From Nocardia sp. NBC_01329 (lineage in GTDB: Bacteria > Actinomycetota > Actinomycetes > Mycobacteriales > Mycobacteriaceae), in the NCBI RefSeq assembly GCF_035956715.1, contig NZ_CP108381.1, positions 3,286,001-3,350,000 of the forward strand: a DNA stretch of 64,000 nt, written 5' to 3'. The notes under the pieces were generated by a model that saw only the letters and a program-made list of their open reading frames with translations, searched no databases and had not been told where the DNA came from. The translations under genes were made by a program, and so were the position numbers. Positions 17,860-27,238 of this stretch are shown here, piece after piece. How positions within the stretch are numbered: position 1 is the first letter of the stretch; every line of letters starts with the position of its first letter.

Positions 17860-18279
17860 TCGCTCCTGCACGATCACGATCCCTTCTCCAGATACCGTGG
17901 TGATACCGAGAAGACGGAGACGGCGATACCCGGCGTGACACTTTCGACGCAATGTTGCCCAGATCACTCGACGGTTATGGCGAATCAAGATCACCAGCAT
18001 CGAGCTCGGCCGGAACCGCTGCCCAACTCCGTGGACACCGCCAGTCCCGAGTACGGGTAGGGACTGTGGATTTTCAAGGGCTCTGGCCCACTTTCGGTGG
18101 TGCCTGTGAGGTGAGGGCGGCACGATATCCGGGTGGATGAGGTGAGCGCCGTCCAGAATCAGCCCTCCGCTCGCCGGCGTTGCTGCCGAGCGTTTCCTGA
18201 CAACGTCGCTCCCGCCGACGTGTCACGCCGTACCGGTTCCCGAGGCGCAGCGCCGGCGGCGGCCGGCGTGTGTCCGGTG
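17860..18279. other. 420-bp spacer, no gene recognised
   Basis: The region lies between the truncated decarboxylase gene and the end of the Lrp-type gene, both on the minus strand. The decarboxylase frame stays open to 18123, but the extra residues are Arg-rich and match nothing. I found no convincing terminator or operator. Confidence 0.4.
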
Positions 18280-19308
18280 TCATGCTGCTGCGCCGTGGCG
18301 GGTGGTCAACAGCTCCAGCGGATAGAAACCGGTGCAGCGGCCCGCCCGGTCGAGTAGCGAGCCCAGCCGTTTGGGTGTCTCGAGTGTGATGCTGCGGTCC
18401 GCGATCACGAGGCCGGACACCTGCGATTCGAGGTCGTGCTCCAGGCGCGACAACTCGCTGATCCGCCGCAACCACACCGTCATCATCACGTTCGCGGTCC
18501 CCGTCACCTCACAGCACACGCGTATCTGGGGGAACGAATCCAGTGCGGCGACGAGCGCGCTGAGCGTGCGTGGGGTGGCACGGGCCCAGATATTGGCGGT
18601 CACCGGCCATCCCCCGAGTACGTGTGCTACCTCGCAGCGAATGGAGAGGATTCGCTCAGCGACGAGGTAGGTCAGCCGGCGCCGGACGGCCGGTGCGCTG
18701 ATCCCGCCGACCTCGGCGAGTTCGACCGCCGACCGGCGGCCGTCGGCCGCGAGTGCGGCGATCAACGCCAGATCCACTGCGTCCGGCTGATGGACCAGTG
18801 GACGCGGGGGCGGACGGTACCGGGACAATGTCGACTCCTCGCCCACGTCGAGAGCTCGTACCCGCCAGCGTTCGCTCTCCCCGAACACCTGCATCACCAC
18901 GCGAGTGCGAGTGCGGGCGACCATGGGGGACCCCGCCAGTTGCTGCACCCAATCACCGAGGGTGTCGAGATCGGAGGTCATGACGGTGAGGAGCAGATCC
19001 CCGTCCCCGGCGGTGCGCTGGATGGTCGCGACCGCGCCGTCCCGGGAGAGCTCGCGCATCAGATCCGGCCCGCGTTCGGCCACCTCGACCTCCACGAAGG
19101 CCGCGCAGCGCGTGTTGAGATATGCCGGGCCCGGATAGGTGACGATCCAGGCCAGACCGCTGTTCACCAACCGTTCCCAGCGCCGTGCGGCTGTCGGCGC
19201 ACTGACGCCCGCGACATCGCCGACGGCACCCCACGGAGCACGCGGCGCCGACTGCAATGCGTGAACGATCCGTAAATCAACGTCGTCTGGCACGTGACAA
19301 TCCTTCAC
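18280..19308 (-). CDS. Lrp/AsnC-family regulator with two tandem modules
   Basis: A 342-residue protein with two AsnC-type units in a row. The first has a winged-helix part (DVDLRIVHALQSAPRAPWGA, GVSAPTAARRWERLV) and a ligand-binding RAM domain. The second repeats the order (DAVDLALIAALAADGRRSAV, GGISAPAVRRRLTYLV, then TGTANVMMTVWLRRISELSR). Such double-length proteins are frequent in actinomycetes and usually control a divergent catabolic or amino-acid gene. It is separated by ~120 bp from the divergent opine-dehydrogenase-like gene, its likely target. A GTG six codons in is an alternative start. Confidence 0.85.
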   Translation of the reverse strand: MKDCHVPDDVDLRIVHALQSAPRAPWGAVGDVAGVSAPTAARRWERLVNSGLAWIVTYPGPAYLNTRCAAFVEVEVAERGPDLMRELSRDGAVATIQRTAGDGDLLLTVMTSDLDTLGDWVQQLAGSPMVARTRTRVVMQVFGESERWRVRALDVGEESTLSRYRPPPRPLVHQPDAVDLALIAALAADGRRSAVELAEVGGISAPAVRRRLTYLVAERILSIRCEVAHVLGGWPVTANIWARATPRTLSALVAALDSFPQIRVCCEVTGTANVMMTVWLRRISELSRLEHDLESQVSGLVIADRSITLETPKRLGSLLDRAGRCTGFYPLELLTTRHGAAA

Positions 19309-19429
19309 CAGGTGGCCTTCGATCTTCGTTTCTCAACATGCCGCGAAAAGTCGGCGGCCGCATCTTTAACGTTCGATTTCACATATCGGCGGCTTCGTAA
19401 ACGGCCGGCGATCGAGGAGGTTATCGGAA

Positions 19430-20530
19430 ATGAAGATCACGGTTGTCGGCGGTGGACACGGCTCGTATGCGGCAGCGGCCGATATGAGCGGAAAAGGACA
19501 CGACGTCAGCTGGTGGCGGCGTGATCACAGTGCTTTCGCACCGCTGCTCGATGCGGGAGAGATTCGGGTCGAGGACCACCGCGGGCATCATGTGCTGCCG
19601 ATCGGTACCGAGCGCGGGATCACCGTCGAAGCCGATCTCGGTCGTGCTGTTTCCGGCGCGGAGGTCATCATCGTGCCGATCCCTGCTTTCTCCCACCCCG
19701 ACCTCGCCGAACGAATAGCGCCGCACCTGACCGACGGGCAGGTGGTGTACCTGCCGCCGGGCAGCTTCGGTTCGGTGATCTTCGCGCGGGCGGCGGCCGC
19801 CGCCGGTAATCCTGCCAAGGTTGCCTTCGCCGAGACCGGGACCCTTCCCTACCTCGCGCGCAAGCACGGCGACAGCCGCGTCGTGGTGAGCGGCTACGCC
19901 ACCCGGCTGCCCACTGGAGTTTTCCCCGCACACGACAGCGAGCGAGCGCTGGCAGTGCTGGCGAAGATCTATCCGGTCGAGCCGGTCGAGGACGCGCTGA
20001 GCGGGGCGTTGATGAATGCGGGTCCGATCATCCACCCACCGCTGATCCTGATGAACGCCGGCCCGCTGGAGCACTTCGCGGCCTGGGACATCCACAACGA
20101 AGGCACCCAGGATGCCATCCGCCGGGTCACCACCGCGCTGGATGCCGAGCGCATCGCCCTCCGCACTGCGCTCGGGTACAGCGCGCCGCATTTCCCCCTC
20201 GCGGACCACTACACACCGGACGGCGAGGAATGGATGTACGGCAACGCCGCGCACGAGAAGCTCACCGACAGCGGCGACTGGCGCGAGAACATCGACCTGC
20301 ACACCCACCGGTACATGACCGAGGATGTCGAGATCGGACTCGCGCTGCTGACCTCGGTCGGCCACTGGGCCGGGGTACCGACACCGGTGGCGAGCGGCCT
20401 CCTCGCGATCGCGGGCGCGATCACCGGCCGGTCACCGGGCAGCGGCGGCCGGACGCTGGCCGCACTGGGACTCGGCGAGCTGGACCGCGAAGGAATGAAA
20501 CAGGTTCTTCGCGAAGGGTTCTCGCTGTGA
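19430..20530 (+). CDS. NAD/NADP octopine/nopaline dehydrogenase-family protein
   Basis: A 366-residue oxidoreductase. The N-terminus has a Rossmann motif (MKITVVGGGHGSYAAAADMS). The C-terminal helical domain carries the opine-dehydrogenase signature region (GPIIHPPLILMNAGPLEH, with the conserved His) and DVEIGLALLTSVGHWAGVPTP. The family reductively couples 2-oxo acids with amino compounds or runs the reverse reaction; the substrate is not evident. GAGGAGG precedes the ATG. It opens a three-gene set (stop/start overlap with the next gene, then an MFS transporter) divergent from the Lrp regulator. Confidence 0.8.
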   Translation: MKITVVGGGHGSYAAAADMSGKGHDVSWWRRDHSAFAPLLDAGEIRVEDHRGHHVLPIGTERGITVEADLGRAVSGAEVIIVPIPAFSHPDLAERIAPHLTDGQVVYLPPGSFGSVIFARAAAAAGNPAKVAFAETGTLPYLARKHGDSRVVVSGYATRLPTGVFPAHDSERALAVLAKIYPVEPVEDALSGALMNAGPIIHPPLILMNAGPLEHFAAWDIHNEGTQDAIRRVTTALDAERIALRTALGYSAPHFPLADHYTPDGEEWMYGNAAHEKLTDSGDWRENIDLHTHRYMTEDVEIGLALLTSVGHWAGVPTPVASGLLAIAGAITGRSPGSGGRTLAALGLGELDREGMKQVLREGFSL

Positions 20531-21567
20531 CGGCGGCCGTCGCGGTGGTCGGCGCGGGCCGCATGGGCCAGGGCATAGCGGCCGCCCTCGCTTTCGGGAA
20601 GGTCGACGTGACCGTCGTCGATCTGCGCGAACGCGGCAATGAGGCCGATGCGTATCTGGCGGCGGCCCGCGCCGCGATCCGGACGTCGCTGGAGCAGAAA
20701 GTCCGCCTCGGGCTGTTGGCCCAATCCGACCTTCCGGGGGTGTTCGACCGGGTCCGGGTGGTGAGCCGGGCGGGCGCGACCGCGGCCATGGCGGATACCG
20801 GCCTCGTCTTCGAGGCGGTGCCGGAGATACTCGATATCAAGCGAGCGACCCTGTCGTGGATCGAGTCGGCAGTCGGTGGGGATACGCCCATCGCTTCGAC
20901 CACCTCGAGTTTCCTGGTGAGTCGCCTCGCTGAATTTGTCGCGCGTCCGGAGCGGCTGCTCAACGCCCACTGGCTGAACCCCGCCGATCTGATGCCGTTG
21001 GTCGAGGTGAGCCCCAGTTCCGAGACAACACCGGCGGCGGTCGAGGCGACCTGCGACCTGTTGTCGGCGGTCGGCAAGACACCGGTGGTCTGTGCCGCGT
21101 CGCCGGGCTACATCGTGCCGCGACTGCAGGCACTCGTGATGAACGAAGCCGCCCGAATGGTCGAGGAGGGCGTAGCCAGCGCCACGGAAATCGACCGTGC
21201 TGTCCGGATCGGATTCGGATCACGATTCGCCGTGCTCGGCCTGCTCGAGTTCATCGACTGGGGCGGATGCGACACTCTGTTCCACGCCTCCAACTATCTG
21301 CGCGACGAACTCGGCGAGCGCTTCGGGCCCGCGCCTCTGATCGAGCAGAAGATGGTATCCGGACGCCGCGGCAACAACGGCGGGGCCGGCTTCTACGACG
21401 TCGAGCCCGCAGCGTCGGCCAGCTACCAGGCACAACGCATTGCGGCCTTCGCGCAGGTCCTCGAAGCAACAGGACAACTACACAGATACAACGATCTCCC
21501 GCGGGACGCAGTCCGGGCGGCCGCGGGAGCTCAATCGACACGCCCAGCCCGCGGGTCACAGAACTGA
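20527..21567 (+). CDS. 3-hydroxyacyl-CoA dehydrogenase-family protein
   Basis: A 346-residue protein from the GTG at 20527, which overlaps the preceding stop. It starts with an NAD-binding loop (VAVVGAGRMGQGIAAALA) and has the family's catalytic region (NAHWLNPADLMPLVEVSPS, with His in the usual HxFNP-like position) and SPGYIVPRLQALVMNEAARM. The C-terminal domain includes GFGSRFAVLGLLEFIDWGG. It may act on a hydroxy acid or hydroxyacyl-CoA made in the same pathway as the opine-dehydrogenase product. Carnitine-dehydrogenase-like enzymes share this fold and cannot be excluded. Confidence 0.75.
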   Translation: MTAAVAVVGAGRMGQGIAAALAFGKVDVTVVDLRERGNEADAYLAAARAAIRTSLEQKVRLGLLAQSDLPGVFDRVRVVSRAGATAAMADTGLVFEAVPEILDIKRATLSWIESAVGGDTPIASTTSSFLVSRLAEFVARPERLLNAHWLNPADLMPLVEVSPSSETTPAAVEATCDLLSAVGKTPVVCAASPGYIVPRLQALVMNEAARMVEEGVASATEIDRAVRIGFGSRFAVLGLLEFIDWGGCDTLFHASNYLRDELGERFGPAPLIEQKMVSGRRGNNGGAGFYDVEPAASASYQAQRIAAFAQVLEATGQLHRYNDLPRDAVRAAAGAQSTRPARGSQN

Positions 21568-21580
21568 TGAGGAGAAGGCT

Positions 21581-22996
21581 GTGACAGCTCTCGATACACC
21601 CGAGCTCGATTCCACTACTACGCGCGAGCGCCCGATGAAATTGGCGGTCGCCTCCGGGGTCGGCACCATCCTCGAGTTCTACGACTTCGCGATTTACGGC
21701 ACCGCCACGGCACTGGTGTTCAACAAGGTGTATTTCAACACCGACGACCCCTGGTTCGGCACCTTCCTCGGTTTCGCCACCTTCGCGATCGGGTTCGTCA
21801 TGGCGCCGGTGGGCGCGGTGATCTTCGGGCACTACGGGGACCGGTTCGGCCGGCGCACAGCGCTCACCACGGCCTTCATCTTGATGGGCTCGGCCACGTT
21901 GATCATGGGTCTGGTGCCCGATTCCCGGGCGATCGGTCTCGCTGCCCCGTTGATACTCATCTTCCTCCGGATGCTGCACGGAATCTCGCGCGGCGGTGAG
22001 ATCGGCGGCGCAGTTCTGCTGGCGGCCGAGCATGCACCGCCGTCGCGCCGCGGGCTCTACGGATGCTTCGTCACGCTCGGGTCGCCGGTCGGCGCGATCC
22101 TGGCCAATACCGCCTTCGCGCTGGTGCTCCTGCTCCCGATGGAACAGGTGATCGCATGGGGCTGGCGCATTCCGTTCCTGGTGGGCGGCGTCGTTCTGGT
22201 CATCGGTATCTGGACGCGGATGCGGATCGCCGAGACCCCGGACTTCGCCGACGCGAGTTCCGGCACGGAGCCGCCGGCCTCCCGTGGCCTGGCGGTAGTG
22301 CGGCAGGATTGGCGCGGACTGCTCCGCGCCGCCGGCATCAACATCGGCCAGAACTGCTACGCATTCCTGCTGTTCACCTTCATGTTGTCCTTCCTGACCG
22401 AACCCGACCCGGGCCGGGGCTTCTCGCGTTCGCACGTGGTCTGGGGAATCACCCTCGCCCTCGCCTGCCATGCCGCGACGGTGGTACTCGGCAGCCATCT
22501 GTCCGACAGGCTGGGCCGTAAACCGGTGATCGGCTTCGGAATGGCTTCGGCCACGCTCTTCGCTCCGGTGCTGTTCTGGGTGACCGCCCACGGCTCGTTC
22601 CTGGCTTGTATCACGGTGATCTGTATCGGCTTCACCTTGACCGGGTTCGTGTACGGGCCGATGTTCACCATGTTCGCCGAGCAATTCCCGGTGGCCCAGC
22701 GGTACAGCGGCGTAGGTATCGGGTACCAGATGGGAGCGGTGGTCGGCGGCGGTATCGCGCCGATGGTCGCGAACCGGATCGTCAGCGGTACCGGCAGTGT
22801 AGTGCCGGTCGGCTTCTACGCCGCGGCGCTCATGCTGGTCAGCCTGGTCGCGCTGCTGAAAGGCAAGGAGACCGCTCCGCTGGCGGTCGGGAAATCGTTG
22901 CGGATGCGGCTCAGCGGGTACGCGGGCAAAGGTGACCGAGGTGGCCTCGGCGGGCTGCCCGCCGACGCGGCACCACTGGAGCAATTCAGTAAGTGA
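21581..22996 (+). CDS. MFS transporter, metabolite:H+ symporter type
   Basis: A 471-residue protein from the GTG at 21581 (GAGGAGAAGG just upstream) with about 12 hydrophobic segments. It carries MHS-subfamily hallmarks: ASGVGTILEFYDFAIYGTAT in the first membrane segment, the loop GDRFGRRTALT, a second DRLGRKPVIGF and RGGEIGGAVLLAAEH. MHS proteins import organic acids with protons. It probably supplies the substrate of the two dehydrogenases upstream. A perfect hairpin follows the stop. Confidence 0.85.
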   Translation: MTALDTPELDSTTTRERPMKLAVASGVGTILEFYDFAIYGTATALVFNKVYFNTDDPWFGTFLGFATFAIGFVMAPVGAVIFGHYGDRFGRRTALTTAFILMGSATLIMGLVPDSRAIGLAAPLILIFLRMLHGISRGGEIGGAVLLAAEHAPPSRRGLYGCFVTLGSPVGAILANTAFALVLLLPMEQVIAWGWRIPFLVGGVVLVIGIWTRMRIAETPDFADASSGTEPPASRGLAVVRQDWRGLLRAAGINIGQNCYAFLLFTFMLSFLTEPDPGRGFSRSHVVWGITLALACHAATVVLGSHLSDRLGRKPVIGFGMASATLFAPVLFWVTAHGSFLACITVICIGFTLTGFVYGPMFTMFAEQFPVAQRYSGVGIGYQMGAVVGGGIAPMVANRIVSGTGSVVPVGFYAAALMLVSLVALLKGKETAPLAVGKSLRMRLSGYAGKGDRGGLGGLPADAAPLEQFSK

Positions 22997-23010
22997 ACAC
23001 GCAACCCTCA

Positions 23011-23055
23011 CGTCGATGCCGGCCACCCCTCATCGCGAAGTGGCCGGCATCGACG
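23011..23055. terminator. Bidirectional terminator hairpin
   Basis: A perfect 16-bp stem (CGTCGATGCCGGCCAC and its exact complement) with a 13-nt loop sits between two convergent genes, the MFS gene and the SSS transporter. There is no T tract on either side, which is common in actinobacteria. Confidence 0.8.
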
Positions 23056-23063
23056 CAACACCC

Positions 23064-24611
23064 TCAGACCGGAATACGCTCTACCGCAGGCGGTTCCGTC
23101 GTACGACCGGTCAGGGCGCGGATGCGTAGCGAGCGGAACACGGTGGCGGCCGCCGCGGCCTCGTCGCCCCTCGGGGCACCGGCAAGCGCCACCAGGATGG
23201 AGACCAGGAAGGAGACCGGCGCCACCGCCAGCGCCGGGTTGGAGAACGGCAGGAGCGAATCCGCGCCCTGCACAGCGGGGCTGAGCAGGATCACCGCGAC
23301 GGACAGGACCAGGCCGGTCACGATGCCGGAGATCACCGCGCGAGCGGTCATCCGGCGCCAGTACAGCGTCAGCAGCAGCGCCGGCAGGTTGGCGCAGGCA
23401 GCGATGGACATACCGAGCGAGGCGAGGAACGCCACATTCTGCCGTTGCGCGGCGAAGGCGATCCCGACACCGACCAGGCAGGTGGCGACCGTGGCGATCC
23501 GGGCCGCGCGATGCTGAGCGGTGGGCGATACCTTCCCGTTGCGCAGCACCTGGCCGTACAGGTCGTGCGCGATGGCGCCGGAGGTCGCGATGACCAGCCC
23601 CGACAGCGCGGCCAGAATGGTCACGAACGCGACCGCCGCTACGAAGGCGAGCAGTACCCCGCCGCCCAGGGTTTCGGCGAGCTGCGCGACGGCGAGGTTG
23701 CCGCCCTTGTTCTCCGCGGTGATCTCGTCGGGGCCGACGAGCACGGCGGCGCCGTAACCGAGTACCGGGATCATCAGGTAGAAACCGAAGAAGATCCAGA
23801 TGGAGGTGTAGGCCGACGTGCGGGCCTGCTGCGCGTTCGGCACGGTGAGGAACCGGATCATCACATGCGGCAGGCCGAGGACGCCGAGCACCAGCCCGAC
23901 AGTCTGCGACAACTGGTCGAACGACGCCGCGTCACCGGAGCGCTGCGGGGCGACGAACTGCTGACCGAACTCGGCGAGCGCGGTACTGAACGGACCGAAC
24001 GGGTTGAAGTCGAAACGCAGCAGCACGAGGACGAACAGCACCACCGCACAGACGAGCAGCAGACCGGTCTTGATGATCTGGATCCAGCTGGTCGCCAGCA
24101 TGCCGCCGACCAGGGTGTAGGCGGTGGTGAGCGCGCCGATGATCAGCACCGCGACCGCGTAGTCTAGGTCGAACAACAACGAGACCAGCAGCGCCGCGCC
24201 CACCAGCTGGGAAACCAGGTAGACCACGCTGATCACGACAGTGCTGACCGCCATCAGCGAGCGGACGTCCTTACCCGGGAATCGGGTGGCCAGCACATCG
24301 GCCAGAGTGAAGCGGCCGAGATTACGCAGCGGTTCGGCGATGAGCAGCAGCGCCAGCACGAACGCGATGGGGACGAATACAGCAAGGTAGAAGCCGTTGA
24401 ACCCGGTGAGCGCGATGGCTCCGGTGACACCGAGGAACGATGCGGCGGAGATGAAATCTCCGGCGATGGCGACACCGTTCTGCCGGCCGGTGAGCGCGCC
24501 CCCGGCGACATAGTGGTCGGCGGCGGATTTGTTCTGCCTGGCGGCCCAGGCGGTGATCAGCAGGGTCACCGCGACCAGGGCCGCGAACAGCGAGGCGGAG
24601 ACGAGGTTCAT
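23064..24611 (-). CDS. Sodium:solute symporter, ActP/MctC-like monocarboxylate transporter
   Basis: A 515-residue membrane protein with about 13 hydrophobic segments. The SSS-family core is clear: HYVAGGALTGRQNGVAIAGD, FISAASFLGVTGAIALTGFN and a later GLPHVMIRFLTVPNAQQARTSA-type stretch, as in acetate permease ActP and MctC. Its start overlaps the DUF485 gene (ATGA), the usual actP partner. The pair follows iacF by about 115 bp on the same strand, so uptake of indole-3-acetate or another monocarboxylate is conceivable. The family normally takes short monocarboxylates. Confidence 0.85.
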   Translation of the reverse strand: MNLVSASLFAALVAVTLLITAWAARQNKSAADHYVAGGALTGRQNGVAIAGDFISAASFLGVTGAIALTGFNGFYLAVFVPIAFVLALLLIAEPLRNLGRFTLADVLATRFPGKDVRSLMAVSTVVISVVYLVSQLVGAALLVSLLFDLDYAVAVLIIGALTTAYTLVGGMLATSWIQIIKTGLLLVCAVVLFVLVLLRFDFNPFGPFSTALAEFGQQFVAPQRSGDAASFDQLSQTVGLVLGVLGLPHVMIRFLTVPNAQQARTSAYTSIWIFFGFYLMIPVLGYGAAVLVGPDEITAENKGGNLAVAQLAETLGGGVLLAFVAAVAFVTILAALSGLVIATSGAIAHDLYGQVLRNGKVSPTAQHRAARIATVATCLVGVGIAFAAQRQNVAFLASLGMSIAACANLPALLLTLYWRRMTARAVISGIVTGLVLSVAVILLSPAVQGADSLLPFSNPALAVAPVSFLVSILVALAGAPRGDEAAAAATVFRSLRIRALTGRTTEPPAVERIPV

Positions 24612-24907
24612 GTGCGGGCGCCTTCCTGTGCGACGCGGGCCTCGAGCTCAGCGGCCCGAGCCATGTAGTAGCGGGCCACCACGATGGCCACGGCGAACTG
24701 GAAGAAGGCATAGAGCCAGGCGACGGTCACGCCGCCGGCCACCACCGTGTCCAGGAGGGAGGTGAATCCGCCCAGGATGGGCAGTGGGAAGAACAGGAGA
24801 AGGACCACCGCGCTGAGCCGGAACACCAGACGGGCGCGTTCCCGGGCAAGCTTTTCGAGACCGGAATTCCCTTCGGGCGCGGCGGGATCGGAGTGAGAAT
24901 GTTCCAT
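24608..24907 (-). CDS. DUF485 membrane protein, partner of the SSS symporter
   Basis: A 99-residue protein with two membrane segments (LSAVVLLLFFPLPILGGF and VAWLYAFFQFAVAIVVARYY), a charged N-terminus and the C-terminal ARYYMARAAELEARV typical of DUF485/YjcH. These proteins accompany ActP-type symporters. The overlap with the symporter start implies coupled translation. About 115 bp without a clear gene separate it from iacF. Confidence 0.85.
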   Translation of the reverse strand: MEHSHSDPAAPEGNSGLEKLARERARLVFRLSAVVLLLFFPLPILGGFTSLLDTVVAGGVTVAWLYAFFQFAVAIVVARYYMARAAELEARVAQEGART

Positions 24908-25022
24908 TGGGCATCGTCTTTCGGCTGTGTGATTTACTACACGCTAAAGGCGGCGATGTGAGGTGGAACATCGGAAGAATTCCCCGTACGAATACGGAAT
25001 ACCTTTATTCCGGCCGAGCGCG

Positions 25023-25979
25023 TCAGATCAATTCGATCAGCAGTTTACGGGTTTTCGCCCGAGAGACGCAGAGCGCCATCTGGTCACCGGCGGCCTTGTC
25101 CGCGGCGGACAGGCAGTTGTCGCGATGCTCCGGCTCACCTTCGAGGACGTTCGAAACGCAGGAACCACAGATTCCTTCCTCACAGGATTTGAAGACATCG
25201 ATACCGTTTTCTTCGAGTACCGAAAGGATCGACCGGTTCGCGGGGATTTCGAAACTCTCACCGGTATCCAGCTCGACGGTGAAAGCGGTATCTCCGGACG
25301 TGTCGACCTCGGCCGCCTCGAAATGTTCGATGTGGATATTGCCGTCGCCGACCACCGGTGTCACGAACTCGGCGACCGTGTCCATGAACCCGGCGGGCCC
25401 GCAGGTGTATACCGCGCTTCCACCGGTCAGGCCGGCGGCCACCCCTGCCAGCGCGGTGCGCTGTTCGTTGCGGGTGCACCCGATGTGCAGCTGCACCCGG
25501 TCACAGAACTCTGCGCGGTTTTCCAGAAAGTCGAGGAAGGCGGTTTCGGCCCGGCTGCGGGTGAAATAGGCCAGCGTGAACTCCGCACCGGCGGAATGCA
25601 ATTCGTAGGCCATGCTCAGCAGCGGGGTGACGCCGATACCGGCGGCGATCAGCACATGTCGGTCGGCGTCCGGTGCGACGGTGAGAATATTGCGCGGTTC
25701 CCCGATCTCGATGATGTCGCCTTCACCCAGCTCGTGCAGCGCCGCCGAGCCGCCACGAGATTCCGGCTCCCGTTTCACCGCGATCGTCAGCGATGCGGCC
25801 TCCGCGGGCGGTCCGCACAGCGAATACTGCCGGAGTATGCCGGTCGGTCCGGTGACATCGATATGCGCGCCGGCACGATAGGGGCCCAGGGGCGCACCGT
25901 TCTCCTGTACCAGGCGCAGCGAGCGGATATCCGCTGTTTCCGCAACGATTTCGGCGACGATCACTTTGATATCGGCCAC
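25023..25979 (-). CDS. iacF: Oxidoreductase component of the indole-acetate dioxygenase (IacF-like)
   Basis: A 318-residue PDR/VanB-type reductase. The order is FMN/FAD-binding barrel (RQYSLCGPP), NAD-binding domain (LIAAGIGVTPLLSMAYEL, VYTCGPAGFMDTV) and a C-terminal plant-type [2Fe-2S] domain (CEEGICGSC with a later Cys near ALCVSRA). It should pass electrons from NAD(P)H to the Rieske oxygenase encoded just upstream. Spacing to the SDR gene is ~9 bp. Gene order iacA-B-C-D-E-F is exactly that of known indole-3-acetate catabolic clusters. Confidence 0.8.
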   Translation of the reverse strand: MADIKVIVAEIVAETADIRSLRLVQENGAPLGPYRAGAHIDVTGPTGILRQYSLCGPPAEAASLTIAVKREPESRGGSAALHELGEGDIIEIGEPRNILTVAPDADRHVLIAAGIGVTPLLSMAYELHSAGAEFTLAYFTRSRAETAFLDFLENRAEFCDRVQLHIGCTRNEQRTALAGVAAGLTGGSAVYTCGPAGFMDTVAEFVTPVVGDGNIHIEHFEAAEVDTSGDTAFTVELDTGESFEIPANRSILSVLEENGIDVFKSCEEGICGSCVSNVLEGEPEHRDNCLSAADKAAGDQMALCVSRAKTRKLLIELI

Positions 25980-25988
25980 GGGGAGCTC

Positions 25989-26729
25989 CTAACGCATGTA
26001 GAGACCGCCGTTGGCGTCCCAGCATGCCCCGGTGACCGACGCGGCGGCCGGTGACGCGAGCAGGGCGACCATCTCGGCGATGAAGGCCGGATCGCCGAGA
26101 CGCCCGACGGGAATGGATCGGGCGAAAGTTTCGAGGTTGTCCGCGCCGACGATGTCGTGCACCACCGGCGAATCCTGCGGGCCGGGCGATACGGCGTTCA
26201 CCGTGACCCCGGAGGCGGCCAGCTCGCGGGCGAACACCTTGGTCAGTGAGATGACCGCCCCCTTGGCGGAGGCATAGTGCCCGCCGGTGGCGGTGCCGCC
26301 GTTCTGCCCGGCGAGCGAGGCCATATTCACGATCCGGCCGTACCCCTGGGCGGCCATATGCGTGCCGAACAGCTGGCAGGCCTGGAACGTGCCACGGAAC
26401 CCGACGGCCATCACGCTGTCGAGTTCGTCGGGGGTGATCTCCAGCAGCGGCCGGGCCTGGGTGCGCGCGGCATTGTTCACCAGCACTTGCACTCCGCCGA
26501 AGTCCGCGACCACGGTGGCGAGCAGCTTCTCCAGCGAGCCCTTGTCCGCGACATCGGCGGCGTAGCCTCGTGCGCCGACCGCGCCGTCGAGTTCGGCGGC
26601 CAGCGCGGCGGCGGCGGTTCCGTCCAGGTCGGCGATCGCGACGGTATGCCCACCGGCGTGCAGCCGGCGGACGATATGCGCGCCGAGACCGCCCGCGCCG
26701 CCGGTCACCACGGCTACCGGCGCGGTCAC
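25989..26729 (-). CDS. iacE: Short-chain dehydrogenase/reductase (IacE-like)
   Basis: A 246-residue classical SDR: cofactor loop TGGAGGLGAHIVRRL, the NNAARTQ motif, and a catalytic Ser-Tyr-Lys set ending in YASAKGAVISLTKVFAREL. In iac clusters this protein is needed to process the oxindole/dioxindole-acetate intermediates formed by IacA. It overlaps the dioxygenase beta-subunit stop by 4 bp, so it is co-translated with it. By sequence alone it could be any SDR; the name rests on position. Confidence 0.75.
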   Translation of the reverse strand: MTAPVAVVTGGAGGLGAHIVRRLHAGGHTVAIADLDGTAAAALAAELDGAVGARGYAADVADKGSLEKLLATVVADFGGVQVLVNNAARTQARPLLEITPDELDSVMAVGFRGTFQACQLFGTHMAAQGYGRIVNMASLAGQNGGTATGGHYASAKGAVISLTKVFARELAASGVTVNAVSPGPQDSPVVHDIVGADNLETFARSIPVGRLGDPAFIAEMVALLASPAAASVTGACWDANGGLYMR

Positions 26730-27238
26730 AGCAGGAATCCCGCGGCGGGCACCGCGTCTTCGCTGTCGACCAGCCGGATCACCTTGAGAGTGATCCGGTC
26801 GTCGGCCGGCGTCGCACCGAGCCGGATGCGGTACTCGACGTCGCCTGCCCAGATATCGTGGCGGCCCCGTTTGTAGGCGATGAGGATCTGGGCGGCCCGC
26901 AGCTGTACCTCGTCGTCGGTGACGTTCGCCGGGACGAAGCGGGAGACGGTGCGGGTGGTGACGGCGGAGTCGACGGCGGCGATGGCATAACCCTCGGTCA
27001 TCCGCACGACGCGCATGCCGCGCATGCGGGCGTCGTCGTAGATCATGTTCAGGCTGTCGTCGAAATCGTCGGTGCCGCGATCGATCGGTACCACGTAGTG
27101 GGCGTCAGCGGTGTAGAGCTCCTGCCAGGCGTGATAGTCCTTGCCGTCGAGCAGTTCGGCTTCGCGCCAGATCAGCTCGATCGCCCGCGCGACCCGGCTG
27201 TCGGTGAACACCGCCGGCGCGGTGCGAGTGTCAGTCAT
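26726..27238 (-). CDS. iacD: Aromatic-ring-hydroxylating dioxygenase beta subunit (IacD-like)
   Basis: A 170-residue NTF2-fold protein of the ring-hydroxylating dioxygenase beta-subunit family (AIELIWREAELLDGKDYHAW, YTADAHYVVPIDRGTDDF, RTVSRFVPANVT). It forms the structural half of the alpha3beta3 terminal oxygenase with the adjacent alpha subunit, whose stop it overlaps by 8 bp. In the iac pathway the oxygenase acts late and yields catechol. Confidence 0.85.
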   Translation of the reverse strand: MTDTRTAPAVFTDSRVARAIELIWREAELLDGKDYHAWQELYTADAHYVVPIDRGTDDFDDSLNMIYDDARMRGMRVVRMTEGYAIAAVDSAVTTRTVSRFVPANVTDDEVQLRAAQILIAYKRGRHDIWAGDVEYRIRLGATPADDRITLKVIRLVDSEDAVPAAGFLL

